Shown: positions 43,288 to 52,061, counted from the stretch's first letter. The stretch: 54,109 nt of DNA from Singulisphaera sp. GP187 (GCA_945861245.1 CAMAUE010000019.1:1-54109); one strand, 5' to 3'. A program made the numbers and translations. The notes: generated by a model not told the origin, from the sequence alone.

Positions 43288-44196
43288 ATGTCACACTTAC
43301 TCCGCGTCGGCTGTTTTGGTTTGATACTCTTCGTATTAGGGACCTGGGATACCGCTGAGCTAAGTGCGCAGAAGAAAAAAGAGCCGGCCAACAAAAGCGA
43401 AATTGCGTCGGCCGCGGATTACAAGGCTATTCAGTACAAGAAAGAGATGACTGGGACTGTCGTTGGTATGTCAGGCACCACGCTAATGTTTCGCGTCGAT
43501 TTCCCGCATTATGAGCCAAACCCAAAATACAAAGATCCCGCGGCAACTGGAAAGAATCCGGCCGTGAAGAACCCCAAGGGCAACCCCCAGGCCAATCAGC
43601 AAATGCAACTGATGAAAACCTATGCCGACCTGATGCGTCAGCAACAGATCGCCGCTACCGCCAAGAATCCGCAGGAACGCCAAAGAGCCTTGCAAAAAGC
43701 CCAGCAAGACATGATCCGTTTTCAACAGCAAAACGCCCAGTTCATGGCCCAAATGCAAAAATCCGCCGTTCCCGCCAATGGTAAGGACGGCAAGCCCAAT
43801 AACAATGCGAACGCCCCGTTCATTGTCGTCACCACCTCAAAAAACTTCGAGTTGGAGTTGGATGAAAAGGTCGGCCTGCGCAAACTCTACCTCGCGTTTG
43901 AATACGACGATATCGGCAACATCAAGAAATACAACGAAAAGGAAATCGCCGAGCTACGCGGCACCGACAAGTCCAAGCCAGGCTACACCGCCAAGATGGA
44001 CGAAGTCGCCCCCGGCGCCGAAGTCAAGCTGACGCTGATACCCGTCAAACCCGCCAAGAAAGAGGATAAGAAAAACGAGGAAGAAGACATCGGTAACGCC
44101 CCGCGACCGACCATCAGCCACATCCTGCTCACCAAGGAAGGCGCTTCAGGTGGCCTCGAAGCCGGAGCGCCACCCAAGAAGAAAGCCAAAAAATAA
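43288..44196 (+). CDS. secreted lysine/glutamine-rich protein of unknown function
   Basis: 302 aa with a signal peptide (LLRVGCFGLILFVLGTW). Polar, Gln/Lys/Asn-rich throughout (NPQANQQMQLMKTYADLM, QQDMIRFQQQNAQFMAQMQK) with a predicted helical central region, then a domain with KNFELELDEKVGLRKLYLAFEY and a Lys/Glu-rich tail. Start preceded by GGGAGGAATCAGC. No family recognised. A terminator follows. Confidence 0.75.
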   Translation: MSHLLRVGCFGLILFVLGTWDTAELSAQKKKEPANKSEIASAADYKAIQYKKEMTGTVVGMSGTTLMFRVDFPHYEPNPKYKDPAATGKNPAVKNPKGNPQANQQMQLMKTYADLMRQQQIAATAKNPQERQRALQKAQQDMIRFQQQNAQFMAQMQKSAVPANGKDGKPNNNANAPFIVVTTSKNFELELDEKVGLRKLYLAFEYDDIGNIKKYNEKEIAELRGTDKSKPGYTAKMDEVAPGAEVKLTLIPVKPAKKEDKKNEEEDIGNAPRPTISHILLTKEGASGGLEAGAPPKKKAKK

Positions 44197-44220
44197 CCGC
44201 CGGTGAGCTTCCCGTCTACC

Positions 44221-44262
44221 ACACCCGCGAGCCGTTGCTGCTTCGCGGGTGTTTTCGTTTTT
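44221..44262 (+). terminator. rho-independent terminator
   Basis: ACACCCGCGA, 12-base loop, TCGCGGGTGT, then TTTTCGTTTTT, 25 bases after the preceding stop and just before the ribosome site of the AlkA-like gene. Confidence 0.85.
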
Positions 44263-44278
44263 CGTGAGGTCCCCCTTC

Positions 44279-44896
44279 ATGGATCCGGTCATTCTCAAAA
44301 AGGCCCGCCTCTCGCTGGCGCGGCGAGATTCGATTCTGAAGCCGATCATTCGGTCGGTCGGGCCATGCACGCTCAAGACAAACGGTGACGCCTTCGAGGT
44401 TCTTGTACGATCGATCATCTCTCAGCAAATCTCGACGAAAGCCGCCATCGCCATCAGCGGACGCGTTCTCGACAAGGTCGGCAAGTTTGAGCCCAAGCGT
44501 ATCCTTACCGCCCACGACGACGATCTACGCGCCGCCGGCTTATCGCGTGGCAAATTGCTATCGCTGCGCGACTTGGCGGCGAAATGCACCGACGGCACCG
44601 TGCCTCTCAAAAAGCTGAACGCCATGCCCGACGATGAAGTCGCAGCGACGTTGACGCAAGTGCGCGGCATCGGCCCCTGGACCGCGGAGATGTTCCTGAT
44701 CTTCTGCCTCGGCCGACCCGACGTACTTCCCGTCGGCGACTACGGCCTGCGCGCCGGCGTGCAGAGGCATTATGCCCTCGCTGACCTACCGAACAAGATC
44801 GCCCTCACGGACCTCGCCGAATGCTGGAAACCCTACCGTTCGATCGGCACCTGGTACATTTGGCGCAGCCTCGGCGGTGTGCCGCAATCGGAATAG
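44279..44896 (+). CDS. DNA-3-methyladenine glycosylase II (AlkA-like, HhH-GPD)
   Basis: About 205 aa from the ATG at 44279 (after GAGG; the frame is open to 44249). HhH-GPD superfamily: FEVLVRSIISQQISTKAA (helix typical of AlkA), hairpin LTQVRGIGPWTAEMFLIFCL and catalytic Asp in LPVGDYGLRAGV. No FeS cluster cysteines, as expected for AlkA. Removes alkylated bases from DNA. It lacks the N-terminal domain of E. coli AlkA, as many bacterial members do. No regulator nearby. Confidence 0.92.
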   Translation: MDPVILKKARLSLARRDSILKPIIRSVGPCTLKTNGDAFEVLVRSIISQQISTKAAIAISGRVLDKVGKFEPKRILTAHDDDLRAAGLSRGKLLSLRDLAAKCTDGTVPLKKLNAMPDDEVAATLTQVRGIGPWTAEMFLIFCLGRPDVLPVGDYGLRAGVQRHYALADLPNKIALTDLAECWKPYRSIGTWYIWRSLGGVPQSE

Positions 44897-45154
44897 CTTG
44901 CATTCTGTCGCGTTGCGACTGCCGAAGGTGCCTCGCCGCAACGATGCCTGACAAGGCGGCCACGAAATGCGGCCGGGAGTCGTAGTAAGCTGATTGCCGC
45001 AGCGCGGCAGGAGGAGGCCTGACCAAGCACTCCTGACCGTCATCTCTTACCAATTGCTGGTGTTCATGGTGGAGAGTGGTGATGGCAACCGGCTGGCACT
45101 TCGCATAAAAAGACTGTTCGACTTGGCTTGACTCCTTCACCACGAGGACTTTCC

Positions 45155-46216
45155 ATGCGTTGGCTTTTGTCGTTCCTCCTGTTCGCGAGTTGCACGATGA
45201 CGCTGCATGCGGACACGTTTATTTATGCTTCCATGGCTCCTGAGAAAAAGATTCAGGCCTATCGGCTCAATCCCAAAGATGGCTCGCTGATTGCCATCGA
45301 TGCGATTGCAGTCGAGGGCGGACCGGGGTCGCTGTGTGTCGATCCCGACGGAAAGTTCCTGTTCGCGTCGCTGCGGACGATCGATTCGCTCGCAAGTTTT
45401 CGCATCGATCGCCAGACTGGCAAGCTGACGCACATCAACACAATATTGCGAGCCAAGGGTGCAAATGCGGCGTTCGTTCGCTACGATCCGATTAGCAAAT
45501 CGCTCTTCTCAGCGTCGTACATGGGTGGCGATTGGAGTGTTCACCAGGTTGAGGCCGACGGGACGCTCAACAAAACCGCCAGCGGACGGACGACCACGGC
45601 CAAGACGGCTCATGCGATCGTGTTCGATCCGAGCTACCGTTGGCTTTTCGTGCCACACGTCGAGCCGAACGCGATCTACCAGTATCAGCGAACGAAATCC
45701 GGCGTATTCGGGGACACGCCCGCGAAGGTCGTTGGCGCGTCGAACGGCGGGCCACGGCATTTGGCGTTTCATCCGACACTGAAACTGGCGTTCGCGTCGG
45801 ATGAGGTTGGCAACAGTATCACCGCATATCAATTCGACCAGCGCACAGGCCTGATCGCGATCCAGACACTGTCGACGCTGCCCGTCGATTTCAACGGCAA
45901 GAACACCACTGCTGAGGTGAAGGTGCATCCGGATGGCAAGTTCGTCTGGGTCTCGAACCGCGGACACGACAGCCTGGCAGGCTTTGCTATTGAACCGACA
46001 TCGGGCAAGCTGACCAAGCTCGGCCAAACGCCGACGGAGAAGACGCCGCGCTCGTTTGAGATCGATCCCGATGGCCGTTGGCTGTTCGGCGCCGGTGAAG
46101 GCAGCGGAAAGCTCGCCGTGTATCGCATCGATAGGGACAGCGGCAAACTCGACCGCGTGCATACAGTGAACGTCGGCAAGAGCGTGACGTGGGTCATGGC
46201 GGTGAAGTTTAAGTAA
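45155..46216 (+). CDS. secreted lactonase family protein (YbhE-like beta-propeller)
   Basis: About 353 aa from the ATG at 45155 (after CGAGG), starting with a signal peptide (RWLLSFLLFASCTMTLHA). Seven-bladed propeller of the 6-phosphogluconolactonase Pgl/YbhE family: PGSLCVDPDGKFLFASLR, GGPRHLAFHPTLKLAFASDE and EVKVHPDGKFVWVSNRGHD mark the repeats. Cytoplasmic members hydrolyse 6-phosphogluconolactone; the exported form here suggests another lactone. The gene is followed by a G-family palindrome. Confidence 0.9.
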   Translation: MRWLLSFLLFASCTMTLHADTFIYASMAPEKKIQAYRLNPKDGSLIAIDAIAVEGGPGSLCVDPDGKFLFASLRTIDSLASFRIDRQTGKLTHINTILRAKGANAAFVRYDPISKSLFSASYMGGDWSVHQVEADGTLNKTASGRTTTAKTAHAIVFDPSYRWLFVPHVEPNAIYQYQRTKSGVFGDTPAKVVGASNGGPRHLAFHPTLKLAFASDEVGNSITAYQFDQRTGLIAIQTLSTLPVDFNGKNTTAEVKVHPDGKFVWVSNRGHDSLAGFAIEPTSGKLTKLGQTPTEKTPRSFEIDPDGRWLFGAGEGSGKLAVYRIDRDSGKLDRVHTVNVGKSVTWVMAVKFK

Positions 46217-46295
46217 GCCCAGAGGTGAGGTACACCGAACCTCTGGGATCACGTCAAAATTTATTCCAACGGTTCGGCCTACCTCACCCTTGGGC
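46217..46295. repeat. palindrome family G, copy 1
   Basis: Left arm GCCCAGAGGTGAGGTACACC then GAACC; right arm GGTTCGGCCTACCTCACCCT then TGGGC. A nested hairpin CCCAGAGG / CCTCTGGG also forms at the left. Second copy at 47685-47762, same orientation, on the other side of the FliA-like gene. Confidence 0.85.
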
Positions 46296-46557
46296 TTATC
46301 GACGTCTCCTTTTTCTTGACAAATCGACTGGACAACTTCGGCCTCTTGGTTTATAGCCCCGCCTCCTTACTTCGACCGACAAGAAACGAGCGACACGACA
46401 GGCAGGTGTGTCGCCCACCATACGCGATCATCGGGGGATGATCGTTTGTCCAAAGCGGATTCTCTGATCCGTGATTGGAATTGGTGTGGATTTTGTCGGG
46501 AGATCATTGGGGATTTTGTTGTTTGTAAATCTTTCCCTCAAGCATCTAGAACGAGGG

Positions 46558-46565
46558 GCCGATAA
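46558..46565 (+). promoter_or_regulatory. possible sigma-28-type -10 element upstream of fliA-like gene
   Basis: Exact GCCGATAA, about 330 bases before the sigma-factor ATG; the expected -35 (TAAAGTTT) is poorly matched. An eight-base match is only weak evidence. Confidence 0.3.
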
Positions 46566-46892
46566 CAACGAAGCGAGTGGTTATATCATGACGGGCTTCC
46601 ATCACGGGGGACGACGCATTCCAACATTGGCGTGTGGCGTTCAGGTGGAACTCGCCGATTACAGGGGTTCAGGCTAGCGGAGCCTGGCAGATCATCGGTA
46701 GTTCACGGGGCGACTCAAGCGGATTTGCGACGAAGGCCGACGGCTCACGCCCTGGGGAGGGTGCGAGTTCGATTCATCGGCAACTTCGTGAATCCGCGCT
46801 CAAGTGACGCCGACGAACAAACGCGCATCGCTTTTGGGTAAGCGCCGCGTTTCGCCATGCCGCCTTGGCTGGACCTCATCAGGGAGGAATCC

Positions 46893-47669
46893 ATGGTGAC
46901 GCACGTGGACATAGATGTCCCGCAACTTTGGCGCGACTATCGCGCAAAACCGACCGTTGAGTTACGGAATCAATTGGTCAAAATCTACCTTTCGCTGGTC
47001 AAATACAATGCCGAGCGAATCTGGTCCCGTCTACCCGACGGGGTCGATATCGACGACCTCATCAGCTCCGGCGTATTCGGGCTTATGGACGCCATCGACG
47101 CATTCGATCTGAATCGTGGCGTCAAGTTCGAGACTTACTGCGTGCCGCGAATTCGTGGCGCCATGCTCGATGAACTTCGCTCGATGGACTGGGTTCCTCG
47201 CCTGGTTCGCAGCAAGCATTCCAAAATAGAGGACGTGCGAAAACGGCTCGAAGCGTCCCTCGGACGTCCGCCACGCCCGGACGAAATGGCCGAAAGGCTT
47301 GGAGTCACGCTCGATGAATTCGACAAGATTCACGGCGACGCCACGGCCGTCAGTCTTGTCAGCCTCAATAAAAAATGGTACGAGACCGACAGCTACAAGG
47401 ATGTGCGTGAGATCGACATCCTTGAGGACAAGAAAGCTGACGACCCGACGTTTCGCTTGCAAAACCGCGACCTGATGCGACTCGTGACCCGCGGCTTGAA
47501 TCGCAACGAACGGCTCATCATCATCCTCTACTATTACGAGGACATGACGATGAAGGAGATCGGCGCGACGCTCGACTTGAGCGAATCGCGCGTGAGCCAA
47601 ATGCATTCCAGCATCGTCTCGCGATTGCAACAACAGCTTTCGCGTCGCCGGCCGGAGTTTAGTGTTTGA
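46893..47669 (+). CDS. FliA/WhiG-type RNA polymerase sigma factor
   Basis: About 258 aa from the ATG at 46893, right after GGGAGGA; the frame begins at 46857. Region 2: VDIDDLISSGVFGLMDAIDAFDLNRGVKFETYCVPRIRGAMLDELRSMDWVPR, the hallmark of sigma-28. Region 3 (RPPRPDEMAERLGVTLDEF) and region 4 (LNRNERLIIILYYYEDMTMKEIGATLDLSESRVSQMHSSIVSRL) follow. It should direct late flagellar or developmental genes. No flagellar or anti-sigma (FlgM) gene is in the window. It lies between two copies of palindrome family G. Confidence 0.93.
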   Translation: MVTHVDIDVPQLWRDYRAKPTVELRNQLVKIYLSLVKYNAERIWSRLPDGVDIDDLISSGVFGLMDAIDAFDLNRGVKFETYCVPRIRGAMLDELRSMDWVPRLVRSKHSKIEDVRKRLEASLGRPPRPDEMAERLGVTLDEFDKIHGDATAVSLVSLNKKWYETDSYKDVREIDILEDKKADDPTFRLQNRDLMRLVTRGLNRNERLIIILYYYEDMTMKEIGATLDLSESRVSQMHSSIVSRLQQQLSRRRPEFSV

Positions 47670-47684
47670 GGTGTGTAAAAAAAA

Positions 47685-47762
47685 GCCCAAGGGTGAGGTA
47701 CTCCAAACCCTTGGGATAATTGCGTGGTTAGCTCAGCGGTTCGGACTACCTCACCACTGGGC
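47685..47762. repeat. palindrome family G, copy 2
   Basis: Left arm GCCCAAGGGTGAGGTACTCC then AAACC; right arm GGTTCGGACTACCTCACCAC then TGGGC; loop contains a tRNA-like GGTTAGCTCAGCGG, absent in copy 1. Starts 16 bases after the sigma-factor stop. Confidence 0.85.
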
Positions 47763-47772
47763 CAACCTTCCA

Positions 47773-47997
47773 TCACTTCTTATCGTCGCGAATCGGCACC
47801 CGCATTCCCGCGACCAGCACGGCGACGAGAATATGTTTCGCAAGAAACGTTGCTGTGATACCCAAGAATATGTGCATCTGATAGCACCAGGCCGTGACAA
47901 ATATCGTACCGGCGACGACGGCGACACGCACAAGATGTCGGCGCACGCGCTGAGCGGGTGGTTCATGATCGGCGGTATCGGTCGTTAGCGTTTGCAT
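47773..47997 (-). CDS. small membrane protein of unknown function
   Basis: 74 aa from the ATG at 47997, six bases after AAGGTGA. Two hydrophobic segments (RVAVVAGTIFVTAWCYQ and FLGITATFLAKHILVAVLVAGM) between basic ends. The longer frame to 48066 overlaps the upstream gene and begins with arginine-rich text unlikely to be translated. It follows the ABC substrate-binding protein gene by 34 bases, likely one operon. Not recognised. Confidence 0.6.
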   Translation of the reverse strand: MQTLTTDTADHEPPAQRVRRHLVRVAVVAGTIFVTAWCYQMHIFLGITATFLAKHILVAVLVAGMRVPIRDDKK

Positions 47998-48031
47998 CCG
48001 CTCACCTTGCGTTCGTTCTGCATCACCGCAT

Positions 48032-49201
48032 TTATTCCGCCTTCTTCGCCGATTCCGTATGCACAAGGCTCACCTGCTTGCCATGCCATTTGACGACATA
48101 GATGGTTCGCGCCACCTGCCCGGATTTTTCAACGAATAACGGCCCAGTCACGCTGTCGATTTCCGCAGGTTTGAGCAATTCTTCGCGAATGCGTTCAGGC
48201 GTTGCCAAGGGTGCGGCTCGCTTCATCGCCTCGATCGTCAATCGCAACCCATCATAGGCCAGGGCGGCATGTACGGTCGGCGTTTCCAGGTAAGCATCGG
48301 CATAAGACTTCGTGAACGTGCGGACCTTTTCGCTCTCCGCGCCCGCATGGAATGCTGTCGCATAGAAAACCTGGGAAGTTGGCGCCGCGCCGAGATCGAA
48401 TCGCTTCTCGTCACCATCGCTGCCGGCGAAAATAATGGTCGGCAGGTCGGTTTTCTTCGAGCGAAGATCCGCATGCCAAAGATTGAAGTCGCTCGCCTCG
48501 CCGGCAAAGAACACCAGATCGGGCGTGTGCTCGCGAAGTAGCTGATTGATTCTCGACCATTCCGCTTTGGCGCCGAACCGCGTGGTTATCAGTTCGACCT
48601 TCGCTTTCCTTTCCTTGACGGAGGCCTGCATTTTGCTTGCGAAAGCGTCGCCGATAATGGCTGACTCGGCGATGCGTTCATCATGGATGGCAAACACGCG
48701 TGTCGATAGGCTGATTTGAATGCAAGCCATCGCCAAAGCGTTGCCTTGAGCGCCGGGGCGGATCCCAAGGTGCAGCACGTGCGAATTGGAGCCTTCAGTT
48801 GAGGAACCATGAAACGCCACGATCGGTGTTTTAACATTCGCCAGTGCCGACACTTCCCGCGCGGATGCCCCGCCGAGCAGCACGACGGCACGGTTGACGC
48901 TATCGAGCCGAACCGCCTGCGAAGCGAAGGCGTCGAGATTGCCGCGTGTATCGGTGTGCCTGACCTGCACCGCCCGGCCCTGAAAGGCTTCGGTGAGTGC
49001 GTTGTCTTTGTTCAATTCGGAAAGCGCAAGCCGAATGCCCAACTCAGCCTGATCGCCTGCTTTGTCCGCACGCGATTTGTCGCCGACGTGGCCAATCGTG
49101 ATAGGTGGCGGCGTGGCGCTCCCATTGCACCCGCTGGGTGCAATACATGCGAGGAACGCCACCAACGCGAGCGATGTGCGATGTGTTACAAGATTGCCCA
49201 T
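48032..49201 (-). CDS. ABC transporter substrate-binding lipoprotein (type I fold)
   Basis: 389 aa. Lipoprotein signal with lipobox IAPSGC near residue 25. Mature part is a periplasmic-binding type 1 (LivJ-like) fold: PITIGHVGDKSRADKAGDQAELGIRLALSEL (start), LLGGASAREVSALA, SKMQASVKERKAKVELITTRF and ALAYDGLRLTIEAMKRA. Such proteins bind branched-chain amino acids, amides or urea; ligand unknown. No permease or ATPase genes are adjacent, so it may serve as a receptor or use a remote transporter. Confidence 0.88.
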   Translation of the reverse strand: MGNLVTHRTSLALVAFLACIAPSGCNGSATPPPITIGHVGDKSRADKAGDQAELGIRLALSELNKDNALTEAFQGRAVQVRHTDTRGNLDAFASQAVRLDSVNRAVVLLGGASAREVSALANVKTPIVAFHGSSTEGSNSHVLHLGIRPGAQGNALAMACIQISLSTRVFAIHDERIAESAIIGDAFASKMQASVKERKAKVELITTRFGAKAEWSRINQLLREHTPDLVFFAGEASDFNLWHADLRSKKTDLPTIIFAGSDGDEKRFDLGAAPTSQVFYATAFHAGAESEKVRTFTKSYADAYLETPTVHAALAYDGLRLTIEAMKRAAPLATPERIREELLKPAEIDSVTGPLFVEKSGQVARTIYVVKWHGKQVSLVHTESAKKAE

Positions 49202-49294
49202 GTTATTGAGCGTATCACTCCGTTAGGAACGTGCAAGCGAAAGTTGATCTTCCTACGCCCCAAGATGATCGCAGCGATTCCTGGGGGCAACTAT

Positions 49295-49323
49295 CCCCAC
49301 CAATCGCTTCGCTCATGGTGGGG
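49295..49323. repeat. hairpin family F, copy 2
   Basis: CCCCACCAATCGCTTCGCTC then ATGGTGGGG; exact reverse complement of the copy at 35101-35129. Confidence 0.9.
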
Positions 49324-49342
49324 CTTGAATTTTGACGCCATA

Positions 49343-51052
49343 TCAGAACGGCAGCAGGATCGAGCCGCGCGTGTCGGTGCGGATGCGTTTGCCGTCGTCG
49401 ATCGTGATCGTCACGTTCGGGAAGAGATCCATTGTGGCCTCCAATGCATGCGGGATCAGATCGATATCGAAAGGACGGAAGCCCGGCACGAACGGCGATG
49501 CGGCAGCGTTGACCATATTCAACACGACCGGTGCAAGCGACAACAGCATCTTCATCGTCGGACGCGGATCGGATACCTGCACGCCTGTAAATTCCTTCGG
49601 CAGCACGGCAAGCGCCTTGGCCGTGACGGCATCCGGTTTCCATGCCGGCAGCTTGCCTTCCTGACGCATGATGAAACCCTTCACCGGTTGGGGATATTGG
49701 GCGTAGATGAACCAGTCTTTGTAGATGCCGAATGTGGCGAGGTGCGAACTCGCCATGCCTTCGATCTTGAGATGAATGACTTCGCCGCCGAGGTAGGCGA
49801 CTCGTTTCGCCTCGACTTTGCCGCCCGGATTCGCGGGGACGGCGCTGGCGAGTTTCTCGATCGATTTCGCAAGTTTCTTGCTGTCTTTGATTTTAACCGC
49901 GACAACGGCGCCCGTGCCGAGGAAACCATCGGACGGCGAACTGTACGAGACCATCATCTCGCCGAAACTGCCAAAAATGTCCTTGTTAATATCCACGCCG
50001 ACCGCGCCTTCGAACGCCTTGATGAACTCTTTGATGTTATCGGCTTCATTCGGTGCGAACACACGGACGACCCCCTCGGCCGTGTTGACGAGGATGTCGT
50101 AGCTGTTGTTCAAATTGACGCTGCTGGCCGAGAAGCCGTTGATATCGTCGGGCAGTATGGGCAGATCCTTGAGCGTGATTTTCTTTTGGCTGGTGAGTGC
50201 GAGTAACCCCTTGCGCGGGCTGGGCATGTCGATGTCAACGACCGAGCGCTCGACGGCGCCGTCAAATCCGCTCACAAAAACGATGCTTTTCAGGCCGTTC
50301 AGCCCAAGGTCGTTAATTACATCGCCAACCGGCGGGGCGACGGAGGCGCCAAGTTTGAGAACGCTGGCAACGTCGAAGAAACCACGCGATACGGTTTGGA
50401 ATTCTTTGAACCCAACTGCCTTCTGATACATCGGATTCTTTGCCAGGCCGGTCTTTTTGGCGTCGATATCCTTGGCGTAAGCAACCGCCCCGGCCGTGCC
50501 GATGTAAAGTATCGCGTCGTCGCCCTGCGCCCACCAGGCCAAATTCACGAACGGCACGCTGACCTGGCTGATGAGACGCTTGCCGACTTTCTCACGCTCA
50601 ACCTTGACGCCGGTATTCTCGGCGACTTTTTGGATGAGCGGCAGCAACGTGCCCGATTCCGTGGCGCCTTTCGGAAACACCAGCACCATCTGTGCCATCG
50701 GCGGGTTGACGCTTTCCACGGATAGCCCAACCACAACCCCGTGGCTGTGCATCGTGCTCACGAGTTTCGTGAAGTCGGTCAACAGCGGCACGATCTGCGG
50801 TTCCTTTTCTGCCGCCGCCTTCAGGTTGGCTTCCGTAAATTTCCAGAGTTCCTCCAGAAACTTCCCCATGTCGCCTTGCATCATCTTGCCCATCGCGGTT
50901 TTTTCATACGCAGCCTGATGGGTCGTCATACCGTCAAAGCGAAAGTAAAATTGGCTCTTCGACGGAAGATACGAATCTTGCACCTGAGCCTGAGCTTGAG
51001 CGATGGTCGGAACCAGCGCAAGGCAAAACACCAGCAACGTTCTCTTCAACAT
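49343..51052 (-). CDS. large secreted protein of unknown function (DUF3352-like)
   Basis: 569 aa with a signal peptide (LLVFCLALVPTIAQAQAQ). The body has two similar halves with alternating helices and strands (e.g. FYFRFDGMTTHQAAYEKTAMGKMMQ and TGAVVAVKIKDSKKLAKSIEKLA), like the DUF3352 family seen in planctomycetes and cyanobacteria; this is resemblance only. No catalytic motif seen. A ribosome site is not obvious before the ATG. Probably periplasmic. Confidence 0.75.
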   Translation of the reverse strand: MLKRTLLVFCLALVPTIAQAQAQVQDSYLPSKSQFYFRFDGMTTHQAAYEKTAMGKMMQGDMGKFLEELWKFTEANLKAAAEKEPQIVPLLTDFTKLVSTMHSHGVVVGLSVESVNPPMAQMVLVFPKGATESGTLLPLIQKVAENTGVKVEREKVGKRLISQVSVPFVNLAWWAQGDDAILYIGTAGAVAYAKDIDAKKTGLAKNPMYQKAVGFKEFQTVSRGFFDVASVLKLGASVAPPVGDVINDLGLNGLKSIVFVSGFDGAVERSVVDIDMPSPRKGLLALTSQKKITLKDLPILPDDINGFSASSVNLNNSYDILVNTAEGVVRVFAPNEADNIKEFIKAFEGAVGVDINKDIFGSFGEMMVSYSSPSDGFLGTGAVVAVKIKDSKKLAKSIEKLASAVPANPGGKVEAKRVAYLGGEVIHLKIEGMASSHLATFGIYKDWFIYAQYPQPVKGFIMRQEGKLPAWKPDAVTAKALAVLPKEFTGVQVSDPRPTMKMLLSLAPVVLNMVNAAASPFVPGFRPFDIDLIPHALEATMDLFPNVTITIDDGKRIRTDTRGSILLPF

Positions 51053-51144
51053 GGGGGGAATCCTCTCGATGATATGGCAGGGGAAAACGACTAGTTCCTT
51101 GGAAGTATGCCGAACGTGACCACGTTTGGCAAGGGGGGCACATC

Positions 51145-51216
51145 TTCCGCTTGCGGCTTAGCACTCGAATCATCCCACGCGAGCGCAAAGCCGCGAGCGC
51201 AAAGCCGCAAGCGGAA
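51145..51216. repeat. family A palindrome, copy 8 with duplicated right arm
   Basis: Left arm TTCCGCTTGCGGCTTAGCAC then TCG; on the right, GCGAGCGCAAAGCCGC is followed by a second GAGCGCAAAGCCGCAAGCGG. The right arm unit is thus tandemly duplicated. Confidence 0.85.
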
Positions 51217-51237
51217 ATCAAGAAACTACAGGTTGTT

Positions 51238-51927
51238 TCACTTCGTGTTCCAGATTTTCGTCAGCAGGGCGAAAATCTCCGGTTCGTCTTGCTGCAATTC
51301 GGCCCGGTTGAATGGAAAGAAGTCATTTACGCCGAAGTAGGCTTCGGTCATCTCCGCGAAGAATTCCTTCTCATTAGTAAGGGCATAATGCTGCGTTTTC
51401 TTGCCGTTTATATGCAGAATGTTCTTGTACTTGGCGTTCGTTTTGAACCGCTCGTAGGCGGCGCGGACCTCGGCGTGATCGAAGCCGAGGACTTGATCGT
51501 GATAGGCGTGTGCCAACTCGTGCATCACCGACCACGGCTGCACGCGCTGATGGCCGACGCTCGAGAACTCCTTGGCGACCGGGATGTGCACGCATTTCGC
51601 CAGGGCGGGACTGAAGCCGTTCCCCCTGAGCCAGCCCGCGCTGGGATGATACTGGGCCGGGCGGAGCTTGCCGTGATCGAGATCGAGATAGATCGTGACC
51701 TTTTGCAGCAGTTTGACCTTGTCCATGGGTACGACGTGCTTGATGTCATACAGGCGATTGCTGAGAATACGCAACGCATGATCTCCGACCTGCTTGTTGG
51801 CATCGTGTAGCAAACGGTCGTCGATCTGCACCGTCCAGCCTTCGATGTCGCGCTTTGTATGCGCCGTCGGCAACGCAGGTTGTAGGATGATCGCGATGGC
51901 CGGAACGATAACAAGGAATGCGGTCAT
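51238..51927 (-). CDS. secreted zinc metallopeptidase (HELAH motif)
   Basis: About 229 aa from the ATG at 51927 (GGGAG ten bases upstream); the frame is open to 52065 but lacks a signal peptide there. The signal peptide starts MTAFLVIVPAIAIIL. Zinc site HELAH in QPWSVMHELAHAYHDQ; third ligand Glu in NEKEFFAEMTEAYFG. This arrangement resembles the anthrax lethal factor-like (ATLF/M34-related) peptidases found in planctomycetes. Substrate unknown. Confidence 0.85.
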   Translation of the reverse strand: MTAFLVIVPAIAIILQPALPTAHTKRDIEGWTVQIDDRLLHDANKQVGDHALRILSNRLYDIKHVVPMDKVKLLQKVTIYLDLDHGKLRPAQYHPSAGWLRGNGFSPALAKCVHIPVAKEFSSVGHQRVQPWSVMHELAHAYHDQVLGFDHAEVRAAYERFKTNAKYKNILHINGKKTQHYALTNEKEFFAEMTEAYFGVNDFFPFNRAELQQDEPEIFALLTKIWNTK

Positions 51928-52061
51928 GATTCGTTGACTCCCAAAAGTCTCGTTTTCTTCTGGAGGGTGATGTAAAGAAAACGAAGTACAGGTGCACAAA
52001 GGACATTCGCAGCGTTGATTTTGAAAAGCCACATAGATCGTATTATCTGTGAAAGATACGA

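Larger units (their letters stand above)
46217..46892. other. gene-free stretch upstream of the FliA-like sigma factor
   Basis: About 680 bases. After the G-family palindrome it contains a short hairpin CGATCATCGGGGGATGATCG near 46428 and a perfect GCCGATAA at 46558-46565, which matches the -10 consensus of sigma-28 promoters (listed separately). Short open frames here have no family resemblance and I do not call them. A long leader or small RNA is possible. Confidence 0.55.

Noticed and set aside
46471..46841. Short open frames in the leader of the FliA-like gene
   Set aside because: No ribosome sites, no hydrophobic or domain pattern; more consistent with an untranslated leader.
47724..47762. 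tRNA-like GGTTAGCTCAGCGG in a G-family palindrome
   Set aside because: No anticodon arm, T arm or acceptor pairing follows; it lies in the loop of a repeat whose other copy lacks it.
48809..50206. Plus-strand open frame of 465 codons opposite the ABC lipoprotein and DUF3352-like genes
   Set aside because: Both minus-strand genes have signal peptides and coherent folds, while this frame crosses both gene boundaries and a palindrome.
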